DNA of 9,502 nt from Promethearchaeota archaeon (lineage in GTDB: Archaea > Asgardarchaeota > Lokiarchaeia > Sigyniarchaeales > SOKP01), in contig JAHLWE010000244.1 in the NCBI GenBank assembly GCA_019058135.1, forward strand, positions 1-9,502. Direction: 5' to 3'. The notes below the pieces were generated by a model. That model was given only the letters and a program-made list of their open reading frames with translations, did no database searches and was not told where the DNA came from. Position 1 is the stretch's first letter, and each line of letters begins with the position of its first letter. A program made the translations under genes and the position numbers. Shown here piece by piece: positions 1-6,329 of this stretch.

Positions 1-421
1 ATTTTACTATATTGGGGATTTTCATTGGATCAATTCCACCAAACAGTCTTGAATCCGCATAACCCGCACCCACAACTATTACATTTGGATTATGATCTTT
101 CACAGCTTTTACTACTTCTTTCATCAATTTTATTCCTTCTTCCTCTTTAGTCACACCGTAAAGTCCTACTTTTATATAATCTGCACCTGACACCGCGGCT
201 CCGAATGCCGCCAATGCCGCCGTTCCTGGTAAATTAGGCATATCTCCAATTGCTGCGCTTATCAAATTACTGGATACCAATTTTTTAACTTGGCTTATAA
301 ATGAAGGAGCTACCGCACCTAATGATCCTTCCATAGGATTTTTTAAATCTATAATATCTGCTTTTCCTTCTAATACAGATGGCAATTCTTCAAGTGAACT
401 TATACTTATAAGAATCTTCAT
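1..421 (-). CDS. mfnB: (5-formylfuran-3-yl)methyl phosphate synthase MfnB, 5' part
   Basis: The visible 140 codons encode the N-terminal 60% or so of MfnB (family about 235 residues); the rest lies beyond the left edge. MfnB condenses two glyceraldehyde-3-phosphate molecules into the furan precursor of methanofuran, the C1 carrier of the archaeal H4MPT branch. I recognise the family from the opening MKILISI, the strand ADIIDLKNPMEGSLGA with the Schiff-base lysine at residue 27 (the same number as in the Methanocaldococcus enzyme as I recall it), IGDMPNLPGTAALAAFGAA at about 58-76, DYIKVGLYGV at 81-90 with a second conserved Lys at 84, and VVGAGYADSRLFGGIDP near the edge. The start is the ATG at 421, with an AGAGGT ribosome site 5 nt upstream. 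It is divergent from the decayed plus-strand island. The cytosolic TIM-barrel assignment rests on alignment from memory, but the motif match is long and gap-free. Confidence 0.93.
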   Translation of the reverse strand, partial: MKILISISSLEELPSVLEGKADIIDLKNPMEGSLGAVAPSFISQVKKLVSSNLISAAIGDMPNLPGTAALAAFGAAVSGADYIKVGLYGVTKEEEGIKLMKEVVKAVKDHNPNVIVVGAGYADSRLFGGIDPMKIPNIVK

Positions 422-426
422 TTGAA

Positions 427-432
427 ACCTCT
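427..432 (-). promoter_or_regulatory. Shine-Dalgarno of mfnB
   Basis: Read on the minus strand this is AGAGGT, ending 5 nt before the ATG at 421. It supports that start codon. Confidence 0.55.
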
Positions 433-453
433 ATTATATATTTATTCACTTCT

Positions 454-470
454 CTTTTTAAAAGATTTTT
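454..470 (-). promoter_or_regulatory. TATA-like palindromic element upstream of mfnB
   Basis: The plus strand reads CTTTTTAAAAGATTTTT. Its core CTTTTnAAAAG is nearly self-complementary and lies about 36 bp before the mfnB ATG, which would give a transcript with a leader of roughly 10 nt. The first 15 bases recur exactly at 4477-4491 upstream of the RPA gene. Because the core is palindromic, the direction cannot be settled from sequence alone. Confidence 0.4.
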
Positions 471-588
471 TATTTTAATTCATTTTTCAAATTTTCTTTT
501 TTTATTTATATAGATTCAATTTCTAATTCTTTTTAGAATAAATTCACTAATAAAATAAAAATTGTTAAAAATCAAAAACTGATTTAAT

Positions 589-837
589 ATGAGTGAAATT
601 GATGAGTTCGAATTAACTGATATAAAGAGCGATAAAAAACGAGAAAAGAGATCAGATACTTCCAAAGAAGTTAGTGACAACTATGTTTCATATGAGGAAT
701 TTATGAAAACCGTTAAGAAAACGAGAATTTTGCCTTCCTCTTATAAGAATTTTCCACATTTTGATGAGATATCCACAGAACAGCAAATAGAGGGTATAAA
801 GGTAGGAAAAAAAAAAGTACAGATTGACAATGAGTAA
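589..837 (+). pseudogene. N-terminal fragment of a decayed three-repeat protein (copy 1)
   Basis: No known family recognised. The 82-codon fragment starts at ATG 589 and contains the first copy of a 71-residue repeat (core VSYEEFMKTVKKTRILPSS, then IEGIKVGKKKVQIDNE). It ends at a TAA at 835-837. The reading frame continues without shift through ATT TTT GAT into the next ATG at 847, and at the corresponding point of copy 2 the codon is CAG (Gln). The TAA is therefore best read as a nonsense substitution inside a once longer gene rather than a natural gene end. The fragment is strongly charged, has no signal peptide or membrane segment, and looks largely disordered. A short independent protein restarting at 847 is possible but less likely, because no convincing ribosome site precedes 847. 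Confidence 0.6.
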
Positions 838-1272
838 ATTTTTGATATGTACTCTGGAGATATTAGCAAAGATAATACTGAAGAAAGTAAAAAGAATGCT
901 TCTTATGAAGTTTTTCTAAGAAGTGTTAAAAAAACCAGAATCACACCTCTTTCTTCAGAAGATTTACCAAATTTAGGTGAAAGATCTTTTGAACAACCAT
1001 TAAATGATATAAAAAAAGGTAAGAAGAAAGTTCAGATTGAAAATGAGCAGTCTTTTGATATGTATTCTGGAGATGTTGATGTAGATAAGGCTGAAGAAAG
1101 TAACAAACACGTTTCTTATGAGGAGTTTATAAGAGGTGTTAAAAAAACCAGAATCACACCTCTCTTTTCAGAAGGTTTACCAAATTTTAAAATGAAATCT
1201 CAAGAACAAATCATAAAAGATGGTATTGGTGTTAAAAAGAAAGTTGATGATGATAATGAAAATATATTGGTA
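634..1272. repeat. Three in-frame tandem copies of a 213-bp (71-codon) unit
   Basis: The copies are 634-846, 847-1059 and 1060-1272. The SYE(E/V)F motif falls at 688, 901 and 1114, exactly 213 bp apart each time. At protein level copies 2 and 3 align without gaps at 39 of 71 positions (hand count). The best conserved block is VKKTRITPL, where the DNA also carries a long identical run. Copy 1 is more diverged in its first 15 residues but matches at KKTRI and at GKKKVQI-NE. The exact period across the TAA at 835 shows that copy 1 and copy 2 belonged to one open frame. Confidence 0.9.
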
Positions 1273-1727
1273 TTTAAATCAAAAAATGAAGAAAACGATT
1301 CAGAAAAAAATGAAAACACATCAGAAAAATTGAAAAACAAAACAAAAAAAGAACCTATTAAGAAGAGTGATGAAAAGGTAAATGAAGAAAAATCAAAAGC
1401 AGAAGAGGAGAAGAAAAAAGAGATTAATAAATCTAAAGAAGAGATATTGGAAGAAAAGCAAAGATCCAAAGAAAATAACCAAGAAAAAGAAAAATCAGAA
1501 GAGAAGGAGAAAAAACGGATCAAAAGCAAAAGAAGGAAAAAGAAGAGAACTGGAATGAGATATTAAGAAAAATGACCAGAGAGGAGAGAAAGGAGCAAAT
1601 TTGGAACGATCTAGAAACAGAAGGAATAAACAGTGATATGTTGAAATTAAATAATGAATCTAACGATATAGAATCTATAAGAACAGAAATTAATAAAGTG
1701 GAGCCTTTAAAGGAGAGTATAAAATAA
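847..1727 (+). pseudogene. Decayed repeat protein, copies 2-3, Lys/Glu-rich region and frameshifted tail
   Basis: Function unknown. The open frame at 847-1566 holds repeat copies 2 and 3 (MYSGD at each copy start, then KKTRITPL), followed from about 1276 by a long Lys/Glu/Ser-rich stretch of likely coiled-coil or disordered character. Near its end the frame turns unnaturally basic (KRIKSKRRKKKRTG) and stops at 1564. Inserting one A into the A6 run at 1510-1515 restores a balanced reading: EKEKKTDQKQKKEKEENW, then NEILRKMTREERKEQIWNDL, and on to a TAA at 1725-1727. I infer a one-base deletion in the homopolymer, either genuine decay or a sequencing error. The frame after 1725 runs on open into the nuclease-like gene, so the TAA at 1725 may be the true end or another lesion. 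There is no signal peptide or membrane segment. Annotators may list 847-1566 as a hypothetical protein. Confidence 0.6.
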
Positions 1728-1763
1728 GAACAGAACCATAAGGATTTAAGAAAGGGTTTGAAA

Positions 1764-2318
1764 GTGGGTTTAGAAGAGGATATAAGTAAAGACACAGGAG
1801 CGGAGGATTTTAAAAATTTAGAAATACCAGAAGATCTCTTTTATAAAGTGGGACGAAAATTTCATTGTAAAGATGTAGAATCATTAAAGAAATTATTTGA
1901 TAAATTAAAAACTTCTCCCAAAGTTGAATTATACATAAAAAATCAAGATTGTAAAAATGTTCCAAGTATTTCTACGATAAAAGGATTAGTCCAAAAGTCA
2001 TTTGATTCTAAATGGGAATATAATACTTGGAAACATGATATTAAATTAAGAGGGATTCAAGAGATCGCCAGGGAGAGAGGTGGGAAATGTCTCTCTACTG
2101 AATATAAAAACAGTCTCACCAAATTAAGATTTCAATGTAAGAATGGACATGAATTTGAAGCTACCCCAAATGCTGTGAAAAATGAGGATCATTGGTGCCC
2201 TATATGTTCAGGAGTTAAAAAATTAACCCTAGTAAAATTTCAAGAGATTGCCAGAGAGAGAGGTGGGGTATGTTGCTCTCCTAAATATAAAAATAATTAC
2301 ACAAAATTAAGATTTTGA
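1764..2318 (+). pseudogene. Zinc-ribbon endonuclease-like protein, N-terminal fragment
   Basis: This is the N-terminal half of a broken gene. The likely start is GTG 1764, with AAGAAAGGG (1748-1756) at a good ribosome-site distance; TTG 1758 is an alternative. About 1830-2040 encodes a helical segment (SLKKLFDKL, later NVPSISTIKGLVQKSF and W-x-x-N-x-W-K) that resembles the repeat found beside homing endonucleases (PF18780-like, from memory). Then come zinc-ribbon repeats: copy 1 has Cys at 2088, 2136, 2196 and 2205 in the order GGKC, CKNGHEFEA, WCPICS, resembling the PF14311-type treble clef. Copy 2 begins at 2241 and is cut by TGA 2316-2318, where copy 1 has CAA (Gln), and by TGA 2328-2330, where copy 1 has GGA (Gly). 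The role suggested is DNA binding and cutting; this is inference. It appears inactivated. Confidence 0.65.
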
Positions 2319-2399
2319 TGTGAAAACTGACATGAATTTGAAGCTACACCTAGTGCTGTGAAAAATAAGGACAATTGGTGTCCCATTTGCTCTGAAAGA
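2058..2399. repeat. Two in-frame zinc-ribbon repeats, 183-bp period
   Basis: QEIARERGG begins at 2058 and again at 2241, exactly 61 codons apart. Both copies continue Cys, YKN, TKLRF, Cys, HEFEA-P, AVKN and WCPICS. The copies are close at DNA level, which suggests a fairly recent internal duplication. The two TGA codons of copy 2 sit exactly at the Gln and Gly codons of copy 1 plus 183. Confidence 0.9.
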
Positions 2400-2834
2400 G
2401 CCGGTGAGAGAATTTGTCGAGGTCTTTTCGAATGTATATTTAATAAAGATTTCAAAAAAGCTAGACTGGAATGGTTAAAAAATTGTGAAGGTCATCAATT
2501 GGAGTTAGATGGTTATAACGACGAATTAAAGCTTGCTTTTGAGCGACATGGTGAACAACATTATGAATGGCCTAACTATTTCCACAAGACCGTAAAAGAA
2601 TATGTATCACAATTGTCTAATGATCAACAAAAGGAAGAACTGTGCGAGACGCATGGAGTAACCTTAATTGAAGTTCCTTATCGGATAAAATTTGAAGAAT
2701 ATCAAGATTACATCATTAAACAGTGCAAAGAGAAAGGTATAAATGTCCCTCAAATAAAGTATAAAATAGATTGGAAAAAATATAAGTGGGAGATCGACGA
2801 TGATAGCAATAGATCATTAAAGGAATGGATGTAA
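2331..2834 (+). pseudogene. Zinc-ribbon endonuclease-like protein, C-terminal nuclease fragment
   Basis: This continues the same frame after the TGA at 2328. It completes zinc-ribbon copy 2 (WCPICSERAGE) and then encodes a compact domain of about 120 residues: ERICRGLFECIFN, LELDGYNDELKLAFE (Asp at 2508, Glu at 2541), G-x-QHY (2550-2564), and DQQKEELCETHGVTLIEVPY. An Asp, then a Glu followed by GxQHY, then a Lys before C-x3-G-x-x-LI-x-(I/V)PY is the pattern I associate with Vsr-like or PD-(D/E)XK endonucleases attached to zinc ribbons in viruses and mobile genes. The exact family is uncertain. As a stand-alone product it could only start at GTG 2358, inside the zinc ribbon, so it is best treated as the 3' part of the broken gene. 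The frame ends at TAA 2832-2834. Confidence 0.65.
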
Positions 2835-2875
2835 AAATTCTATTAATTTTAAAATTTATTGAAAATAATATAAAA

Positions 2876-2882
2876 TTTTTTT
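2876..2882 (+). terminator. Poly-T terminator candidate after the nuclease-like gene
   Basis: A run of seven T follows the palindrome AATTTTAAAATT (2845-2856) about 40 bp after the stop. Archaeal polymerase terminates on T-runs, but the region is AT-rich and the call is weak. Confidence 0.3.
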
Positions 2883-2990
2883 ATTTCTTATTTGCTTCAT
2901 TACTTTTAAAGCTCTTAAATAATATTAAAAAAAAATCTTTAGAGATTAATAAAATTTAAAAATAATTAAAAACCCAAATTTAGATTATCT

Positions 2991-3001
2991 TATTATAAAA
3001 A
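2991..3001 (+). promoter_or_regulatory. TATA box of the RING-like gene
   Basis: TATTATAAAAA is centred about 25 bp before the ATG at 3021. No ribosome site is seen, so transcription probably starts at or next to the start codon (leaderless). Confidence 0.5.
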
Positions 3002-3020
3002 AGAAATGTGATTTAAATTT

Positions 3021-3554
3021 ATGCCTGCAAAAGAAAAGTCAGTTATAGAAATATCAAAGGAAGTATTTAAAGAGCCATTAGAGGTAATAAAGCAAATGAC
3101 TGAAAATTTTGATAGCGTGACGTTTACGAAGGTTATTCAAACCTATGTTATAGAAAATCAAAATATAAATTTAGCATTAGAACGAAATGGTAATATTTTC
3201 GCAAAAGGAAAGCTCGTGTGGTTGGGAAACCGAAAAGATTCCAGTGAGGGAAGTATATTTTGTTTTGATACAGGTAGTGAGATGAGAACAATTACTCCAT
3301 CGCCTGATAATACAGAAAAGGTAATTTTAGATCCAAGAAAAGATTTAATAAAAATATCAACTGCGTCTAGGATTAAATGCCCAGTTTGTGAAAAAAGTAT
3401 AGAAATTTTCGATGAGCAGGTAATTTGTCCAGTTTGTGGTGCAAAAGCTCATAAAAATCATTTTTTCGAATGGGTTAAGATGAAAAAATCCTGTCCAGTT
3501 TGTAAAAAAGCACTAGAAATATCTGAAGATAACCAGATTTATATGACAGAATAA
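3021..3554 (+). CDS. RING/PHD-like zinc finger protein, putative ubiquitin-pathway factor
   Basis: A 177-residue protein. Residues 1-30 are charged and helical; about 35-112 form a strand-rich unit (TYVIENQNINLALERNG, KLVWLG, GSIFCFD) that I do not recognise. Residues 120-161 hold a cross-brace-type zinc module: C120-x2-C123-x12-C136-x2-C139-x4-H144-x2-H147-x10-C158-x2-C161, with Trp151 where RING fingers often carry the E2-contact Trp. The ligand order C4-H-H-C2 is closer to PHD/RINGv and prokaryotic RING families than to classical RING. In Asgard archaea such domains are proposed E3 ligases of a ubiquitin-like system; no E1, E2 or ubiquitin gene is in this window, so the role is inference. 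The protein is cytosolic, with no signal or membrane segment. Its stop directly abuts the stop of the convergent HisA-like gene. The start is ATG 3021; the ATG at 3006 reads into an immediate TGA. Confidence 0.85.
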   Translation: MPAKEKSVIEISKEVFKEPLEVIKQMTENFDSVTFTKVIQTYVIENQNINLALERNGNIFAKGKLVWLGNRKDSSEGSIFCFDTGSEMRTITPSPDNTEKVILDPRKDLIKISTASRIKCPVCEKSIEIFDEQVICPVCGAKAHKNHFFEWVKMKKSCPVCKKALEISEDNQIYMTE

Positions 3555-4310
3555 TTATTTAATCACCCTAAGAGAAGATAATAGATAATTTTTGATTTGT
3601 TGAGGTTTAATTAATCCTTCATGAATTGCCGTAGCAAGTAAGACTCCTGAAAAATTATATTTTTCAATTTTAAGAATGTCATTAAAATCTTTAATACCAC
3701 CTCCAATTAAGAGAGAAATCTCTGTGTTATTACGGATTTCGAGAAATTCTCTAGGGATATTTCCTGTTTTTTTACCTACTCTTGATAAATCTAAAAGAAT
3801 AACTTCTGAAACTCCAAATTTTTGAATTTGCTTAATAAAGTGAAAAGGGCTAAGAGTTTTAAGTTCTTGACTCTGTGTTAAAAGTTTATTTTTTTTAAAA
3901 TCAATACTTACAATAATATCTCTCTGCTTGAAAATATCAAGAGCATTTTCAATAATTTTCATAGATAGAATTGTTTCCGTTCCAAGTATTAACTTATTTA
4001 TTCCTAATTCATAAAATTTCCAAAGGTCTTGCTCAGATTTTATTCCAGGATCTAATAATATATCTATATCAAAAATATTAATGATATTTTTTATTATTTC
4101 AAGATTTGGAGTATTTTTAAGTATTGAATCCAAATCTGCAATGTAAATCTCGGACACTGATAATTTTTCAATATACGCTTCAATTAATTTAATGGGATCT
4201 GAAGAATCCTTTATTAAAACTGAGAATAATGGAGTATAAGTTTCCCTTTTACCAGCAACGGCATGTACAACTATTGAATTTAGGAGATCAATGACTGGTA
4301 TAATTCTCAT
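3555..4310 (-). CDS. HisA/HisF-related TIM-barrel protein
   Basis: A 251-residue beta-alpha barrel of the archaeal hisA/hisF-related family (TIGR00734 type, from memory) rather than HisA itself. Visible marks are IPVIDLLNSIVVHAVAGKRE at the N-terminus with Asp8, EIYIADLDSI at 54-63, LDPGI at 86-90, LILGTET at 107-113, VSIDFKK at 134-140 with Asp137, LLDLSRVGKKTG at 172-183, and the phosphate-binding LIGGGIKDFND at 201-211. Asp8 and Asp137 match the two catalytic Asp of HisA/HisF, so an isomerase- or aldol-type activity on a phosphorylated substrate is plausible. No histidine genes are nearby. As I recall, the family recurs in genomes with methanofuran/H4MPT C1 metabolism, and mfnB lies 3 kb away. 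The start is ATG 4310, with no ribosome site but a TATA-like box 25 bp upstream. Confidence 0.87.
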   Translation of the reverse strand: MRIIPVIDLLNSIVVHAVAGKRETYTPLFSVLIKDSSDPIKLIEAYIEKLSVSEIYIADLDSILKNTPNLEIIKNIINIFDIDILLDPGIKSEQDLWKFYELGINKLILGTETILSMKIIENALDIFKQRDIIVSIDFKKNKLLTQSQELKTLSPFHFIKQIQKFGVSEVILLDLSRVGKKTGNIPREFLEIRNNTEISLLIGGGIKDFNDILKIEKYNFSGVLLATAIHEGLIKPQQIKNYLLSSLRVIK

Positions 4311-4326
4311 TAGGAAATAAAAATCT

Positions 4327-4343
4327 CTTTTTAATTTAAAAAG
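4327..4343 (-). promoter_or_regulatory. TATA-like inverted repeat upstream of the HisA-related gene
   Basis: The plus strand reads CTTTTTAATTTAAAAAG: 8-nt perfect arms around one central base, centred 25 bp before the ATG at 4310. The spacing fits a TATA box of a leaderless gene. It belongs to the same CTTTTT-AAAAAG class as the elements at 454 and 4477. Confidence 0.45.
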
Positions 4344-4392
4344 ATCAATAATTAAAAATTAATAAAATCATAGGAAAAATAAATTGTCAAGC

Positions 4393-4439
4393 TTTTTTTT
4401 ATTTTTTAAATTTTTTCAATTCATTTTTTTACTTATTTT
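4393..4439. other. Run of T-tracts in the divergent intergenic region
   Basis: T-tracts of 8, 6, 6, 7 and 4 bases begin at 4393, 4402, 4411, 4424 and 4436, about one helical turn apart. Such spacing can bend DNA. The tracts sit in the 253-bp gap (4311-4563) between the divergent HisA-related and RPA genes; apart from these and the promoters I see nothing else in that gap. Confidence 0.4.
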
Positions 4440-4476
4440 GATAATAATAATAAATTATTAATTTACAGAAGTAATA

Positions 4477-4491
4477 CTTTTTAAAAGATTT
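4477..4491 (+). promoter_or_regulatory. TATA-like element upstream of RPA
   Basis: CTTTTTAAAAGATTT, identical to 454-468, lies about 80 bp before the RPA ATG. If it is the TATA box the leader would be about 55 nt. A weaker box, TTTTATTAAT near 4522-4531, would give a short leader. Confidence 0.35.
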
Positions 4492-4563
4492 GTAATAATG
4501 AAATTTTATTAAAACCAATCATTTTATTAATGAAAATAATAATCAAAAGGATGTTTAAGAGAT

Positions 4564-6285
4564 ATGAGCGAAAATGAAGAATATATAAATAAAATTATCC
4601 AAAAAACGGGTTTAAGTAAGAAAGATATACAAAAACGAATGGAAGAAAAAAAATTAGCTCTAAAAGGTTTAATTTCTGATGAAGGAGCTCTTTTTATTGT
4701 TGCCAAGGAATTGGGGGTGGAGATACAAAATAAAAATAAAATTACTTCAGAGAAAATAGAAATAAATATCAGTGATATATCGTTAAATATGAAAAATCTT
4801 TCATTGATCGGAAGAATAAGAGAAACTTATCCAGTAAATAATTTTACAAGAAAGGATGGAACTTTAGGCTTGGTTGGTTCTTTCATACTTCATGACTCAA
4901 CCGGAGATATACGTATTGTTCTTTGGGATGAGAAAACAAAAATAATAGAAAATGATTATTTTCAGAAAAATGAATTAGTCAAAATCATTAATGCTAATAT
5001 CAAAATAGGAAGATCTAATGAAAAAGAAGTCCATATAGGTAGAAATGGTAGAATTATTCTATCTCCTGATGATGTTGATTATAAGAAATATCCAGAAATT
5101 AAAGAACAAGTAATTTCTATTAAAGATATTAATTTAAATTTAAGATCAATTACGATCTCGGGAGAAATCTCGCAAATATATCCAAAACATGAATTTAAGA
5201 GGAATGATGGTGAAATTGGAAAAGTTCGTTCTCTAATCATCGGTGATTCTACAGGAATAATAACAGTTACTTTTTGGAATCTAGATGTGGAAAAATTATC
5301 TGATTATAATGTGGGAGATTTTGTTAATATTTCAAATTTATATCCTAAGCAAAATAATAGAAATCCAGAGAAAATTGATTTATATTTTGGAAAAACCTCA
5401 CAAATAAAAAAAGAAAAAATCAAAAAAAAGAAGCAAAAACTCTTAAAAATTGAACTGCTCCAAAAACATCAAGGTTTTGTCAATTTTCAAGGAATTATTA
5501 CTCAAATCGATAATCTTAAAAAAGTCAAATTAAAAAATAATGAAGAAATTTCCCTTTTAAATTTTATCGTGAGTGATGATACTGACGCAATTAGAGTATC
5601 ATTATGGAGAGATACCGCAGAAAGATTTTCAGATATTCTTAAATTGGGTGATGGTGTATCATTAAAAAATGTCTTAGTTAAATTTAATTCATTTTCTTCA
5701 AGAAATGAGGTTTCATTTTCTACAACATCAGAAATTGATAAAATCGATTTAGAAATTCAAGACGTTAAAAATATCTCCCAAGATTATTATATTCAAGGAA
5801 CAGATAAAACTAAATTTTCGGGAAAATATACAAAAATTTCAGAAATAAATTCTTCTGGGAGATTCGAAGTAAAGAGCTTTATTGCAAAAGAAATTTCTAA
5901 TATTACGGTTTATAATTCTTGTCCTGATTGTTTCAAAAAGGTTGAGAATTGCACCTGTGATATAAAAAAAGATTTTATTCCCAGAATGATTTTGAATTTA
6001 ATATTAGATGATGAATCCGGGACAATAAGAGGGAGTTTTATTGGAGATCTGGCAGAAAAAATTCTAGGAGTGAAAACATCTGATTTGATTTTTATAAAAG
6101 AAACTCCTGAGTTTGAAGATTATTTAAAAAAAATCTCTGAAAAATTATTAGGGAAAGAAATTATTATCAAAGGTAAATGCAAGTTTAATGATTTTAGTAA
6201 TAATTATGAAATAAACGTATATGATTTTAAAGAAGTAGATCCAATACTTGAATTGAAACATATCGTTAAAGAAATTGAAAGTTAA
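4564..6285 (+). CDS. rpa: Replication protein A, multi-OB single-stranded DNA-binding protein
   Basis: This 573-residue protein binds and protects single-stranded DNA in replication, repair and recombination. Residues 1-52 are the helical N-terminal module typical of archaeal RPA (IIQKTGLSKKDIQKRMEEK, then SDEGALFIVAKELGV). Three OB folds follow at about 76-165, 194-282 and 303-392. Each shows the signature G-x-I, a middle strand ending in D-(S/D)-T and V-x-(F/L)-W: DSTGDIRIVLWD, DSTGIITVTFWN, DDTDAIRVSLWR. A Lys-rich linker (about 281-293) separates OB2 and OB3. Residues 430-560 form a fourth module with a zinc knuckle, C453-x2-C456-x6-C463-x-C465, followed by MILNLILDDESGTIRGSF, like the zinc-bearing C-terminal OB of RPA70. 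The start is ATG 4564; the upstream ATGs at 4498 and 4551 read quickly into stops. It appears monocistronic, with a T10 run 35 nt after the stop. Confidence 0.93.
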   Translation: MSENEEYINKIIQKTGLSKKDIQKRMEEKKLALKGLISDEGALFIVAKELGVEIQNKNKITSEKIEINISDISLNMKNLSLIGRIRETYPVNNFTRKDGTLGLVGSFILHDSTGDIRIVLWDEKTKIIENDYFQKNELVKIINANIKIGRSNEKEVHIGRNGRIILSPDDVDYKKYPEIKEQVISIKDINLNLRSITISGEISQIYPKHEFKRNDGEIGKVRSLIIGDSTGIITVTFWNLDVEKLSDYNVGDFVNISNLYPKQNNRNPEKIDLYFGKTSQIKKEKIKKKKQKLLKIELLQKHQGFVNFQGIITQIDNLKKVKLKNNEEISLLNFIVSDDTDAIRVSLWRDTAERFSDILKLGDGVSLKNVLVKFNSFSSRNEVSFSTTSEIDKIDLEIQDVKNISQDYYIQGTDKTKFSGKYTKISEINSSGRFEVKSFIAKEISNITVYNSCPDCFKKVENCTCDIKKDFIPRMILNLILDDESGTIRGSFIGDLAEKILGVKTSDLIFIKETPEFEDYLKKISEKLLGKEIIIKGKCKFNDFSNNYEINVYDFKEVDPILELKHIVKEIES

Positions 6286-6319
6286 TTCAATAGTTTATAT
6301 TTTAATTCATTATTTAAAA

Positions 6320-6329
6320 TTTTTTTTTT
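6320..6329 (+). terminator. Poly-T terminator after RPA
   Basis: Ten consecutive T begin 35 nt after the RPA stop, in the gap before the kinase gene. This is a typical archaeal intrinsic terminator without a required hairpin. Confidence 0.55.

Noticed and set aside
1505..1520. Programmed frameshift at the A6 run
   Set aside because: It lies in a region with other inactivating lesions; a homopolymer deletion or sequencing error explains it better.
1200..1795. Minus-strand open frames at 1200-1529 and 1520-1795
   Set aside because: They are Ser/Phe-rich complements of the Lys/Glu-rich plus-strand sequence, with no motif or ribosome site of their own.
2316..2330. TGA at 2316 and 2328 as recoded sense codons (Trp, Gly or selenocysteine). 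TGA is not used as a stop by any intact gene here, and Gly would fit the second site.
   Set aside because: No intact gene in the window contains an in-frame TGA, neither site is a Cys or Trp in the sister repeat, no hairpin element was seen, and the neighbouring TAA and frameshift make simple decay more economical.
3555..4310. True HisA of histidine biosynthesis
   Set aside because: The SRVGKKTG loop and the N-terminal VHAVAGKRETY match the hisA/hisF-related archaeal family better, and no his genes are adjacent.
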